From: Megachile rotundata
Taxonomy: Eukaryota > Arthropoda > Insecta > Hymenoptera > Megachilidae
NCBI RefSeq assembly: GCF_050947335.1
Contig: NW_027473364.1
Span: 248,001 to 312,000 of the forward strand
DNA length: 64,000 nt
Direction: 5' to 3'
This document shows, piece by piece, positions 1 to 15,356 of this stretch; the stretch's first letter is position 1; the number at the start of each line of letters is the position of its first letter. The position numbers were made by a program, and so were the translations under genes. The notes beneath the pieces are model-generated. The model was not told the DNA's origin. It made no database searches and was given only the letters and a program-made list of their open reading frames with translations.

Positions 1-1215
1 CACACAATCACACAATCACACAATCACACAATCACACAATCACAATTACACAATCACACAATCACACAATCACACAATCACACAATCACACAATCACACA
101 ATCACACAATCATACAATCACACAATCACTCAATCACACAATCACACAATCTCACAATCACACAATCACACAATCACACAGTCATACAATCACACCATCA
201 CAATCACGCAATCACACAATCACACAATCACACAATCACACAATCACACGATCACACAATCACACAATCACACAATCACACAATCACACAATCACACAAT
301 CACACAATCACACATCACACAATCACACAATCACACAATCACACAATCACACAATCACACAATCACACAATCACACAATCACACATTCACACAACCACAC
401 AATCACACAATCACACAATCACACAATCACACAATCACACAATCACACAATCACACAATCACACAATCACACAATCACACAATCACACAATCACACAATC
501 ACACTATCACACTATCACACAATCACACAATCACACAATCACACAATCACACAGTACACACAATCACACAGTACACACAATCACAATCACACAATCACAA
601 TTACACAATCACACAATCACACAATCACGCAATCACACAATCACACAATCACACAATCACACAATCACACAATCACACAATCTCACAATCACAATTACAC
701 AATCACACAATCACACAATCACACAATCACACAATCACACAATCACACAATCACACAATCACACAATCACACAATCACACAATCACACAATCACACAATC
801 ACACAAACACACAATCACACAATCACTCAATCACACAATCACACAATCTCACAATCACACAATCACACAATCACACAGTCATACAATCACACCATCACAA
901 TCACGCAATCACGCAATCACACAATCACACAATCACACAATCACACAATCACACAATCACACAGTCACACAATCACACAATCACACAATCACACAATCAC
1001 ACAATCACACAATCACACAATCACACAATCACACAATCACACAATCACACAATCACACAATCACACAGTCACACAATCACACAATCACACAATCACACAA
1101 TCACACAATCACAATCGCACAATCACACAATCACACAATCACACAGTCACACCATCACACAACCACACAATCACACAATCACACAATCACACAATCACAC
1201 ACTCACACAATCACA
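1..1215. repeat. E tract (8-mer run with variants), left edge
   Basis: Mostly pure 8-mers. Markers in order: GTCATAC/ACCATC/CGCAATC near 181-212, a shortened unit CACATCAC at 313, CATTCAC/AACCAC near 384, two CTATCAC near 505, a doubled AGTACAC at 554 and 571, TCTCAC plus CAATTAC near 681, a second GTCATAC group near 880 and CAATCGCAC near 1112. The marker order recurs at about 4.73-5.73 kb and 9.88-10.88 kb, so this is the first of three copies. No gene is visible. Confidence 0.9.
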
Positions 1216-1371
1216 CAGACACAATCACACAATCACAATCACACAATCACAATCACACAATCACAATCACACAATCACAATCACACAATCACAATCACAC
1301 AATCACAATCACACAATCACAATCACACAATCACAATCACACAATCACAATCACACAATCACACAATCACA
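1216..1371. repeat. S tract of 14-bp units (CACACAATCACAAT)n
   Basis: Begins at the marker CAGACAC and ends at the B-block CGATC. The 156-bp length from CAGAC to CGATC is identical in the copies starting at 5735 and 10882, which supports the larger duplication. Confidence 0.9.
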
Positions 1372-1830
1372 CGATCACACAATCACGGTCACTCAATCAC
1401 GGTCACTCAATCACGGTCACACAATCACGGTCACAAATTCGCGGTCACACAATCACGGTCACACAATCACACAATCACACAATCACAAAATCACACAATC
1501 ACACAAGCACACAGTCACACAATCACTCAATCACACAATAACACACTCACACAATCACACAGTCACAATCACACAGTCGCAACCACACAATCACGGTCAC
1601 ACAATCACACATTCACACAATCACTAAACCACACAATCACAAAATCACGATCACACAATCACGGTCAGACAATCACGATCACACAATCACGATCACACAA
1701 TCATGATCACACAATTACGGTCACACAATCACGGTCACACAATCACAGTCACACAATCGCACAATCACAATCACGCAATCACACAATCACGATCACACAA
1801 TCACGATCGCACAACCATACAATCACACAA
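1372..1830. repeat. Core B-C-D, GGTCAGAC lineage, C block altered
   Basis: B has two CGGTCACTC units and the variant AAATTCGCGG. C reaches CAGTCGCAACC but lacks the usual AATAACGGTAAC and carries a unique ACTAAACC near 1623. D has GGTCAGAC at 1663, the anchor ATG at 1703, then CAATCGCAC and a tail CGATCGCACAACCATAC. The same lineage follows at 6236 and 11383. Confidence 0.85.
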
Positions 1831-2355
1831 TCACACAATCACACAATCACACAATCACACAATCACACAATCACACAATCACACAATCACACAATCACAC
1901 AATCACACAATCACACAATCACACAATCACACAATCACACAATCACACAATCACACAATCACACAATCACACAATCACACAATCACACAATCACACGATC
2001 ACACAATCACACGATCACACAATCACACAATCACACAATCACACAATCACAATGACACAATCACACAATCACACAATCACACAATCACACAATCACACAA
2101 TCACACAATCACACAATCACACACTCACACAATCACACAATCACACAATCACACAATCACACAATCACTCAATCACACAATCACACAATCTCACAATCAC
2201 ACAATCACACAATCACACAGTCATACAATCACACCATCACAATCACGCAATCACACAATCACACAATCACACAATCACACAATCACACAATCACACAGTC
2301 ACACAATCACACAATCACACAATCACACAATCACACAATCACACAATCACACAAT
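1831..2355. repeat. E tract
   Basis: Long pure 8-mer run with ACGATCAC units near 1996-2015, a single AATGACAC at 2051, ACTCAATC and TCTCAC near 2165-2195, and the GTCATAC/ACCATC/CGCAATC group at 2220-2250. Nothing but repeat. Confidence 0.88.
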
Positions 2356-2492
2356 CACAAAATCACACAATCACACAAGCACACAGTCACACAATCACTC
2401 AATCACACAATAACACACTCACACAATCACACAGTCACAATCACACAGTCGCAACCACACAATCACGGTCACACAATAACGGTAACACAATC
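2356..2492. repeat. Isolated C block without B or D
   Basis: AAGCACACAGTC, AATAACACACTC, CAGTCGCAACC and TAACGGTAAC are all present, but E sequence lies directly on both sides. It looks like a core that lost B and D by unequal recombination. Confidence 0.85.
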
Positions 2493-3325
2493 ACACAATC
2501 ACACAATCACACAATCACTCAATCACAAAATCACACAATCACACAAGCACACAATCACTCAATCACACAATCACACAATCACACAATCACACAATCACAC
2601 AATCACACAATCACAATTACACAATCACACAATCACACAATCACACAATCACACAATCACACAATCACACAATCACACAATCACACAATCACTCAATCAC
2701 AAAATCACACAATCACACAAGCACACAATCACTCAATCACACAATCACACAATCACACAATCACACAATCACACAATCACACAATCACACAATCACAATT
2801 ACACAATCACACAATCACACAATCACACAATCACACAATCACACAATCACACAATCACACAATCACACAATCACACAATCACACAATCACTCAATCACAC
2901 AATCACACAATCTCACAATCACACAATCACACAATCACACAGTCATACAATCACACCATCACAATCACGCAATCACACAATCACACAATCACACAATCAC
3001 ACAATCACACGATCACACAATCACACAATCACACAATCACACAATCACACAATCACACAATCACACAATCACACAGTCACACAATCACACAATCACACAA
3101 TCACACAATCACACAATCACACAATCACACAATCACACAATCACACAATCACACAGTCACACAATCACACAATCACACAATCACACAATCACACAATCAC
3201 AATCGCACAATCACACAATCACACAATCACAATCGCACAATCACACAATCACACAATCACACAGTCACACAATCACACAACCACACAATCACACAATCAC
3301 ACAATCACACACTCACACAATCACA
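2493..3325. repeat. E tract
   Basis: Contains two ACTCAATCACAAAATC groups (about 2518 and 2691), each followed by AAGCAC, two CAATTAC units, the GTCATAC group near 2941, and two CAATCGCAC units near 3204 and 3231. Ends at CAGACAC at 3326. Confidence 0.88.
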
Positions 3326-3419
3326 CAGACACAATCACACAATCACAATCACACAATCACAATCACACAATCACAATCACACAATCACAATCACACAATC
3401 ACACTATCACACAATCACA
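3326..3419. repeat. S tract, short form
   Basis: 94 bp from CAGAC to CGATC, the same length as the tract at 15357. Includes a CTATCAC unit just before B. Confidence 0.87.
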
Positions 3420-3866
3420 CGATCACACAATCACGGTCACTCAATCACGGTCACTCAATCACGGTCACACAATCACGGTTACAAAATCGCGGTCACACAA
3501 TCACGGTCACACAATCACACAATCACACATTCACAAAATCACACAATCACACAATCACACAGTCACACAATCGCTCAATCACACAATAACACACTCACAC
3601 AATCACACAGTCACAATCACACAGTCGCAACCACACAATCACGGTCACACAATAACGGTAACACAATCACACATTCACACAATCACACAATCACACAATC
3701 ACACAATCACACAATCACAAAATCACGATCACACAATCACGGTCACACAATCACGATCACACAATCACGATCACACAATCATGATCACACAATTACGGTC
3801 ACACAATCACGGTCACACAATCACAGTCACACAATCACACAATCACAATCACGCAATCACACAATC
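3420..3866. repeat. Core B-C-D type II
   Basis: B with CGGTTACAAAATCGCGG, full C with an ATCGCTC variant, D anchor at 3781 followed by CGCAATCACACAATCCCAC. Counterpart at 8551-9010. This block opens the 5.1-5.5 kb tandem duplication. Confidence 0.88.
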
Positions 3867-4349
3867 CCACAATCACACAATCACACAATCACACAATCAC
3901 ACAATCACACAATCACACAATCACTCAATCACACAATCACACAATCACACAATCACACAATCACACAATCACACAATCACACAATCACACAATCACACAA
4001 TCACACAATCACACAATCACACTATCACACAATCACACAATCACACAATCACACAATCACACAATCCCACAATCACACAATCACACAATCACACAATCAC
4101 ACAATCACACAATCACACAATTACACAATCACACAATCACACAATCACACAATCACACAATCACACAATCACACAATCACACAATCACACAATCACACAG
4201 TCACACAATCACACAATCACACAATCACACAATCACACAATCACAATCGCACAATCACACAATCACACAATCACAATCGCACAATCACACAATCACACAA
4301 TCACACAGTCACACAATCACACAACCACACAATCACACAATCACACAAT

Positions 4350-4716
4350 CACACACTCACACAATCACAATCACACAATCACAATCACACAATCACAATC
4401 ACACAATCACAATCACACAATCACAATCACACAATCACAATCACACAATCACAATCACACAGTCGCAACCACACAATCACGGTCACACAATAACGGTAAC
4501 ACAATCACACATTCACACAATCACACAATCACACAATCACAAAATCACGATCACACAATCACGGTCACACAATCACGATCACACAATCACGATCACACAA
4601 TCATGATCACACAATTACGGTCACACAATCACGGTCACACAATCACAGTCACACAATCACACAATCACAATCACGCGATCACACAATCACGATCACACAA
4701 TCACGATCGCACAACC
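4350..4716. repeat. S tract fused to partial C, then D type I
   Basis: The 14-mer tract runs directly into CAGTCGCAACC near 4461 with no B block and no AATAACACACTC. D follows with anchor 4603 and CGATCGCACAACC tail. The same fusion recurs at about 9501 and 12178. Confidence 0.87.
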
Positions 4717-5734
4717 ACACAATCACACAATCACACAATCAAACAATCACACAATCACACAATCACACAATCACACAATCACACAATCACACAATCAAAC
4801 AATCACACAATCACACAATCACACAATCACACAATCACACAATCACACATCACACAATCACACAATCACACAATCACACAATCACACAATCACACAATCA
4901 CACAATCACACAATCACACATTCACACAACCACACAATCACACAATCACACAATCACACAATCACACAATCACACAATCACACAATCACACAATCACACA
5001 ATCACACAATCACACAATCACACTATCACACTATCACACAATCACACAATCACACAATCACACAATCACACAGTACACACAATCACACAGTACACACAAT
5101 CACAATCACACAATCACAATTACACAATCACACAATCACACAATCACGCAATCACACAATCACACAATCACACAATCACACAATCACACAATCACACAAT
5201 CACACAATCTCACAATCACAACTACACAATCACACAATCACACAATCACACAATCACACAATCACACAATCACACAATCACACAATCACACAATCACACA
5301 ATCACACAATCACACAATCACACAATCACACAAACACACAATCACACAATCACTCAATCACACAATCACACAATCCCACAATCACACAATCACACAATCA
5401 CACAGTCATACAATCACACCATCACAATCACGCAATCACGCAATCACACAATCACACAATCACACAATCACACAATCACACAGTCACACAATCACACAAT
5501 CACACAATCACACAATCACACAATCACACAATCACACAATCACACAATCACACAATCACACAATCACACAATCACACAATCACACAGTCACACAATCACA
5601 CAATCACACAATCACACAATCACACAATCACAATCGCACAATCACACAATCACACAATCACACAGTCACACCATCACACAACCACACAATCACACAATCA
5701 CACAATCACACAATCACACACTCACACAATCACA
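4717..5734. repeat. E tract
   Basis: Copy of 1-1215: CAAACAATC, CACATCAC near 4849, CATTCAC/AACCAC, paired CTATCAC near 5024, doubled AGTACAC at 5073 and 5090, TCTCAC near 5208, GTCATAC near 5404. Confidence 0.88.
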
Positions 5735-6350
5735 CAGACACAATCACACAATCACAATCACACAATCACAATCACACAATCACAATCACACAATCACAAT
5801 CACACAATCACAATCACACAATCACAATCACACAATCACAATCACACAATCACAATCACACAATCACAATCACACAATCACACAATCACACGATCACACA
5901 ATCACGGTCACTCAATCACGGTCACTCAATCACGGTCACACAATCACGGTCACAAATTCGCGGTCACACAATCACGGTCACACAATCACACAATCACACA
6001 ATCACAAAATCACACAATCACACAAGCACACAGTCACACAATCACTCAATCACACAATAACACACTCACACAATCACACAGTCACAATCACACAGTCGCA
6101 ACCACACAATCACGGTCACACAATAACGGTAACACAATCACACATTCACACAATCACACAACCACACAATCACAAAATCACGATCACACAATCACGGTCA
6201 GACAATCACGATCACACAATCACGATCACACAATCATGATCACACAATTACGGTCACACAATCACGGTCACACAATCACAGTCACACAATCGCACAATCA
6301 CAATCACGCAATCACACAATCACGATCACACAATCACGATCGCACAACCA
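5735..6350. repeat. S tract plus core B-C-D, GGTCAGAC lineage
   Basis: S is 156 bp. B starts at 5891 with AAATTCGCGG. C is complete (AATAACACACTC, TAACGGTAAC). GGTCAGAC lies at 6196, exactly 40 bp before the anchor at 6236, with CAATCGCAC after it. Confidence 0.88.
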
Positions 6351-6845
6351 TACAATCACACAATCACACAATCACACAATCACACAATCACACAATCACA
6401 CAATCACACAATCACACAATCACACAATCACACAATCACACAATCACACAATCACACAATCACACAATCACACAATCACACAATCACACAATCACACAAT
6501 CACACAATCACACAATCACACAATCACACAATCACACAATCACACTATCACACAATCACACAATCACACAATCACACAATCACACAATCCCACAATCACA
6601 CAATCACACAATCACACAATCACACAATCACACAATCACACAATTACACAATCACACAATCACACAATCACACAATCACACAATCACACAATCACACAAG
6701 CACACAATCACTCAATCACACAATCACACAATCACACAATCACACAATCACACAATCACACAATCACACTATCACACAATCACACAATCACACAATCACA
6801 CAATCACACAATCACACAATCACACAATCACACAATCACACAATC
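6351..6845. repeat. E tract
   Basis: Long pure 8-mer run, with CTATCAC, AATCCCAC and CAATTAC markers between about 6540 and 6650 and AAGCACACAATCACTC near 6700. Confidence 0.88.
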
Positions 6846-7024
6846 ACAAAATCACGATCACACAATCACGGTCACACAATGACGATCACACAATCACGAT
6901 CACACAATCATGATCACACAATTACGGTCACACAATCACGGTCACACAATCACAGTCACACAATCACACAATCACAATCACGCGATCACACAATCACGAT
7001 CACACAATCACGATCGCACAACCA
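6846..7024. repeat. D block type I without B or C
   Basis: AAAATCACGATC opens the block; the unusual CAATGACGATC at about 6878 is shared only with the copy at 12394. Anchor at 6910, tail CGATCGCACAACC. Confidence 0.87.
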
Positions 7025-8550
7025 CACAATCACACAATCACACAATCAAACAATCACACAATCACACAATCACACAATCACACAATCACACAATCACACA
7101 ATCAAACAATCACACAATCACACAATCACACAATCACACAATCACACAATCACACAATCACACATCACACAATCACACAATCACACAATCACACAATCAC
7201 ACAATCACACAATCACACAATCACACAATCACACATTCACACAATCACACAATCACACAATCACACAATCACACAATCACACAATCACACAATCACACAA
7301 TCACACAATCACACAATCACACAATCACACAATCACACTATCACACTATCACACAATCACACAATCACACAATCACACAATCACACAGTACACACAATCA
7401 CACAGTACACACAATCACAATCACACAATCACAATTACACAATCACACAATCACACAATCACGCAATCACACAATCACACAATCACACAATCACACAATC
7501 ACACAATCACACAATCTCACAATCACAATTACACAATCACACAATCACACAATCACACAATCACACAATCACACAATCACACAATCACACAATCACACAA
7601 TCACACAATCACACAATCACACAATCACACAATCACACAATCACACAAACACACAATCACACAATCACTCAATCACACAATCACACAATCTCACAATCAC
7701 ACAATCACACAATCACACAGTCATACAATCACACCATCACAATCACGCAATCACGCAATCACACAATCACACAATCACACAATCACACAATCACACAGTC
7801 ACACAATCACACAATCACACAATCACACAATCACACAATCACACAGCACACAATCACACAATCACACAATCACACAATCACACAATCACACAATCACACA
7901 ATCACACAATCACACAATCACACAATCACACAATCACACAATCACACAAGCACACAATCACTCAATCACACAATCACACAATCACACAGTCACACAATCA
8001 CACAATCACACTATCATACAATCACACAATCACACAATCACACAATCACACAATCACACAATCACTCAATCACAAAATCACACAATCACACAAGCACACA
8101 ATCACTCAATCACACAATCACACAATCACAAAATCACACAATCACACAATCACACAATCACAATTACACAATCACACAATCACACAATCACACAATCACA
8201 CAATCACACAATCACACAATCACACAATCACACAATCACACAATCACACAATCACACAATCACTCAATCACACAATCACACAATCTCACAATCACACAAT
8301 CACACAATCACACAGTCATACAATCACACCATCACAATCACGCAATCACACAATCACACAATCACACAATCACACAATCACACGATCACACAATCACACA
8401 ATCACACAATCACACAATCACACAATCACACAATCACACAATCACACAGTCACACAATCACACAATCACACAATCACACAATCACACAATCACACAATCA
8501 CACAATCACACAATCACACAATCACACAATCACACAGTCACACAATCACA
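7025..8550. repeat. E tract, about 1.5 kb
   Basis: Markers in order: CAAACAATC, CACATCAC, paired CTATCAC, doubled AGTACAC at 7388 and 7405, TCTCAC, GTCATAC near 7721, CAGCACAC near 7845, ACTCAATCACAAAATC near 8063, CAATTAC near 8162, GTCATAC at 8315. It enters B at 8551 without an S tract. Confidence 0.88.
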
Positions 8551-9010
8551 CGATCACACAATCACGGTCACTCAATCACGGTCACTCAATCACGGTCACA
8601 CAATCACGGTTACAAAATCGCGGTCACACAATCACGGTCACACAATCACACAATCACACATTCACAAAATCACACAATCACACAATCACACAGTCACACA
8701 ATCGCTCAATCACACAATAACACACTCACACAATCACACAGTCACAATCACACAGTCGCAACCACACAATCACGGTCACACAATAACGGTAACACAATCA
8801 CACATTCACACAATCACACAATCACACAATCACACAATCACACAATCACACAATCACAAAATCACGATCACACAATCACGGTCACACAATCACGATCACA
8901 CAATCACGATCACACAATCATGATCACACAATTACGGTCACACAATCACGGTCACACAATCACAGTCACACAATCACACAATCACAATCACGCAATCACA
9001 CAATCCCACA
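8551..9010. repeat. Core B-C-D type II
   Basis: Same features as the core at 3420, including CGGTTACAAAATCGCGG and ATCGCTC. Anchor at 8920, then AATCCCAC. Confidence 0.88.
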
Positions 9011-9500
9011 ATCACACAATCACACAATCACACAATCACACAATCACACAATCACACAATCACTCAATCACACAATCACACAATCACACAATCACACAAT
9101 CACACAATCACACAATCACACAATCACACAATCACACAATCACACAATCACACAATCACACTATCACACAATCACACAATCACACAATCACACAATCACA
9201 CAATCCCACAATCACACAATCACACAATCACACAATCACACAATCACACAATCACACAATTACACAATCACACAATCACACAATCACACAATCACACAAT
9301 CACACAATCACACAATCACACAATCACACAATCACACAATCACACAGTCACACAATCACACAATCACACAATCACACAATCACACAATCACAATCGCACA
9401 ATCACACAATCACACAATCACAATCGCACAATCACACAATCACACAATCACACAGTCACACAATCACACAACCACACAATCACACAATCACACAATCACA

Positions 9501-9862
9501 CACTCACACAATCACAATCACACAATCACAATCACACAATCACAATCACACAATCACAATCACACAATCACAATCACACAATCACAATCACACAATCACA
9601 ATCACACAGTCGCAACCACACAATCACGGTCACACAATAACGGTAACACAATCACACATTCACACAATCACACAATCACACAATCACAAAATCACGATCA
9701 CACAATCACGGTCACACAATCACGATCACACAATCACGATCACACAATCATGATCACACAATTACGGTCACACAATCACGGTCACACAATCACAGTCACA
9801 CAATCACACAATCACAATCACGCGATCACACAATCACGATCACACAATCACGATCGCACAAC
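9501..9862. repeat. S tract fused to partial C, then D type I
   Basis: Second example of the B-less fusion. CAGTCGCAACC follows the 14-mers directly near 9608; anchor at 9750. Confidence 0.87.
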
Positions 9863-10881
9863 CACACAATCACACAATCACACAATCAAACAATCACACA
9901 ATCACACAATCACACAATCACACAATCACACAATCACACAATCAAACAATCACACAATCACACAATCACACAATCACACAATCACACAATCACACATCAC
10001 ACAATCACACAATCACACAATCACACAATCACACAATCACACAATCACACAATCACACAATCACACATTCACACAACCACACAATCACACAATCACACAA
10101 TCACACAATCACACAATCACACAATCACACAATCACACAATCACACAATCACACAATCACACAATCACACTATCACACTATCACACAATCACACAATCAC
10201 ACAATCACACAATCACACAGTACACACAATCACACAGTACACACAATCACAATCACACAATCACAATTACACAATCACACAATCACACAATCACGCAATC
10301 ACACAATCACACAATCACACAATCACACAATCACACAATCACACAATCACACAATCACACAATCTCACAATCACAATTACACAATCACACAATCACACAA
10401 TCACACAATCACACAATCACACAATCACACAATCACACAATCACACAATCACACAATCACACAATCACACAATCACACAAACACACAATCACACAATCAC
10501 TCAATCACACAATCACACAATCCCACAATCACACAATCACACAATCACACAGTCATACAATCACACCATCACAATCACGCAATCACGCAATCACACAATC
10601 ACACAATCACACAATCACACAATCACACAGTCACACAATCACACAATCACACAATCACACAATCACACAATCACACAATCACACAATCACACAATCACAC
10701 AATCACACAATCACACAATCACACAATCACACAGTCACACAATCACACAATCACACAATCACACAATCACACAATCACAATCGCACAATCACACAATCAC
10801 ACAATCACACAGTCACACCATCACACAACCACACAATCACACAATCACACAATCACACAATCACACACTCACACAATCACA

Positions 10882-11497
10882 CAGACACAATCACACAATC
10901 ACAATCACACAATCACAATCACACAATCACAATCACACAATCACAATCACACAATCACAATCACACAATCACAATCACACAATCACAATCACACAATCAC
11001 AATCACACAATCACAATCACACAATCACACAATCACACGATCACACAATCACGGTCACTCAATCACGGTCACTCAATCACGGTCACACAATCACGGTCAC
11101 AAATTCGCGGTCACACAATCACGGTCACACAATCACACAATCACACAATCACAAAATCACACAATCACACAAGCACACAGTCACACAATCACTCAATCAC
11201 ACAATAACACACTCACACAATCACACAGTCACAATCACACAGTCGCAACCACACAATCACGGTCACACAATAACGGTAACACAATCACACATTCACACAA
11301 TCACACAACCACACAATCACAAAATCACGATCACACAATCACGGTCAGACAATCACGATCACACAATCACGATCACACAATCATGATCACACAATTACGG
11401 TCACACAATCACGGTCACACAATCACAGTCACACAATCGCACAATCACAATCACGCAATCACACAATCACGATCACACAATCACGATCGCACAACCA
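10882..11497. repeat. S tract plus core B-C-D, GGTCAGAC lineage
   Basis: S length 156 bp, B at 11038, GGTCAGAC at 11343, anchor at 11383. This is 5147 bp after the copy at 5735-6350 throughout, with no net indel. Confidence 0.88.
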
Positions 11498-12177
11498 TAC
11501 AATCACACAATCACACAATCACACAATCACACAATCACACAATCACACAATCACACAATCACACAATCACACAATCACACAATCACACAATCACACAATC
11601 ACACAATCACACAATCACACAATCACACAATCACACAATCACACAATCACACAATCACACAATCACACAATCACACAATCACACAATCACACAATCACAC
11701 TATCACACAATCACACAATCACACAATCACACAATCACACAATCCCACAATCACACAATCACACAATCACACAATCACACAATCACACAATCACACAATT
11801 ACACAATCACACAATCACACAATCACACAATCACACAATCACACAATCACACAAGCACACAATCACTCAATCACACAATCACACAATCACACAATCACAC
11901 AATCACACAATCACACAATCACACTATCACACAATCACACAATCACACAATCACACAATCACACAATCACACAATCACACAATCACACAATCACACAATC
12001 ACACAATCACACAGTCACACAATCACACAATCACACAATCACACAATCACACAATCACAATCGCACAATCACACAATCACACAATCACAATCGCACTATC
12101 ACACAATCACACAATCACACAGTCACACAATCACACAACCACACAATCACACAATCACACAATCACACAATCACACA

Positions 12178-12540
12178 CTCACACAATCACAATCACACAA
12201 TCACAATCACACAATCACAATCACACAATCACAATCACACAATCACAATCACACAATCACAATCACACAATCACAATCACACAGTCGCAACCACACAATC
12301 ACGGTCACACAATAACGGTAACACAATCACACATTCATACAATCACACAATCACACAATCACAAAATCACGATCACACAATCACGGTCACACAATGACGA
12401 TCACACAATCACGATCACACAATCATGATCACACAATTACGGTCACACAATCACGGTCACACAATCACAGTCACACAATCACACAATCACAATCACGCGA
12501 TCACACAATCACGATCACACAATCACGATCGCACAACCAC
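12178..12540. repeat. S tract fused to partial C, then D type I
   Basis: Third B-less fusion. C carries CATTCATAC near 12333 instead of CATTCACAC. D has the rare CAATGACGATC near 12393 and anchor 12425. Confidence 0.87.
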
Positions 12541-12889
12541 ACAATCACACAATCACACAATCAAACAATCACACAATCACACAATCACACAATCACACAA
12601 TCACACAATCACACAATCAAACAATCACACAATCACACAATCACACAATCACACAATCACACAATCACACAATCACACATCACACAATCACACAATCACA
12701 CAATCACACAATCACACAATCACACAATCACACAATCACACAATCACACATTCACACAATCACACAATCACACAATCACACAATCACACAATCACACAAT
12801 CACACAATCACACAATCACACAATCACACAATCACACAATCACACAATCACACTATCACACTATCACACAATCACACAATCACACAATC

Positions 12890-14046
12890 ACACAATCACA
12901 CAGTACACACAATCACACAGTACACACAATCACAATCACACAATCACAATTACACAATCACACAATCACACAATCACGCAATCACACAATCACACAATCA
13001 CACAATCACACAATCACACAATCACACAATCTCACAATCACAATTACACAATCACACAATCACACAATCACACAATCACACAATCACACAATCACACAAT
13101 CACACAATCACACAATCACACAATCACACAATCACACAATCACACAATCACACAAACACACAATCACACAATCACTCAATCACACAATCACACAATCTCA
13201 CAATCACACAATCACACAATCACACAGTCATACAATCACACCATCACAATCACGCAATCACGCAATCACACAATCACACAATCACACAATCACACAATCA
13301 CACAGTCACACAATCACACAATCACACAATCACACAATCACACAATCACACAGCACACAATCACACAATCACACAATCACACAATCACACAATCACACAA
13401 TCACACAATCACACAATCACACAATCACACAATCACACAATCACACAATCACACAAGCACACAATCACTCAATCACACAATCACACAATCACACAGTCAC
13501 ACAATCACACAATCACACTATCATACAATCACACAATCACACAATCACACAATCACACAATCACACAATCACTCAATCACAAAATCACACAATCACACAA
13601 GCACACAATCACTCAATCACACAATCACACAATCACAAAATCACACAATCACACAATCACACAATCACAATTACACAATCACACAATCACACAATCACAC
13701 AATCACACAATCACACAATCACACAATCACACAATCACACAATCACACAATCACTCAATCACACAATCACACAATCTCACAATCACACAATCACACAATC
13801 ACACAGTCATACAATCACACCATCACAATCACGCAATCACACAATCACACAATCACACAATCACACAATCACACGATCACACAATCACACAATCACACAA
13901 TCACACAATCACACAATCACACAATCACACAATCACACAGTCACACAATCACACAATCACACAATCACACAATCACACAATCACACAATCACACAATCAC
14001 ACAATCACACAATCACACAATCACACAGTCACACAATCACACAATC
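12890..14046. repeat. 1157-bp E-tract duplication, copy 1
   Basis: Doubled AGTACAC at 12903/12920, CAAACAC near 13154, CAGCACAC near 13351 and ACAAAATC near 13581 all recur 1157 bp downstream. Confidence 0.82.
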
Positions 14047-15220
14047 ACACAATCACACAGTACACACAATCACACAGTACACACAATCACAATCACACAA
14101 TCACAATTACACAATCACACAATCACACAATCACGCAATCACACAATCACACAATCACACAATCACACAATCACACAATCACACAATCTCACAATCACAA
14201 TTACACAATCACACAATCACACAATCACACAATCACACAATCACACAATCACACAATCACACAATCACACAATCACACAATCACACAATCACACAATCAC
14301 ACAATCACACAAACACACAATCACACAATCACTCAATCACACAATCACACAATCTCACAATCACACAATCACACAATCACACAGTCATACAATCACACCA
14401 TCACAATCACGCAATCACGCAATCACACAATCACACAATCACACAATCACACAATCACACAGTCACACAATCACACAATCACACAATCACACAATCACAC
14501 AATCACACTGCACACAATCACACAATCACACAATCACACAATCACACAATCACACAATCACACAATCACACAATCACACAATCACACAATCACACAATCA
14601 CACAATCACACAAGCACACAATCACTCAATCACACAATCACACAATCACACAGTCACACAATCACACAATCACACTATCATACAATCACACAATCACACA
14701 ATCACACAATCACACAATCACACAATCACTCAATCACAAAATCACACAATCACACAAGCACACAATCACTCAATCACACAATCACACAATCACACAATCA
14801 CACAATCACACAATCACACAATCACAATTACACAATCACACAATCACACAATCACACAATCACACAATCACACAATCACACAATCACACAATCACACAAT
14901 CACACAATCACACAATCACACAATCACTCAATCACACAATCACACAATCTCACAATCACACAATCACACAATCACACAGTCATACAATCACACCATCACA
15001 ATCACGCAATCACACAATCACACAATCACACAATCACACAATCACACGATCACACAATCACACAATCACACAATCACACAATCACACAATCACACAATCA
15101 CACAATCACACAGTCACACAATCACACAATCACACAATCACACAATCACACAATCACACAATCACACAATCACACAATCACACAATCACACAATCACACA
15201 GTCACACAATCACACAATCA
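14047..15220. repeat. 1157-bp E-tract duplication, copy 2
   Basis: Doubled AGTACAC at 14060/14077; CTGCACAC near 14508 replaces CAGCACAC; ACAAAATC near 14738. By GTCATAC at 14979 the offset has grown to 1173, i.e. two extra 8-mers. Confidence 0.82.
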
Positions 15221-15356
15221 CACAATCACACAATCACACAATCACACAATCACAATCGCACAATCACACAATCACACAATCACACAGTCACACAATCACA
15301 CAACCACACAATCACACAATCACACAATCACACAATCACACACTCACACAATCACA

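Larger units (their letters stand above)
3420..8550. repeat. Segmental tandem duplication, copy 1 (about 5.1 kb)
   Basis: Anchors 3781, 4603, 6236 and 6910 match 8920, 9750, 11383 and 12425 in order and in D type. Offsets are 5139, 5147, 5147 and 5515, so the copies differ by a few 8-bp units and one 368-bp indel. Copy 1 ends where copy 2 begins, i.e. head to tail. Confidence 0.85.
8551..14040. repeat. Segmental tandem duplication, copy 2 (about 5.5 kb)
   Basis: Colinear with 3420-8550. The extra length is mainly a 368-bp segment around 11990-12360 (CAATCGCAC units, an S tract and part of C) that copy 1 lacks before its 6846 D block. Confidence 0.84.
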
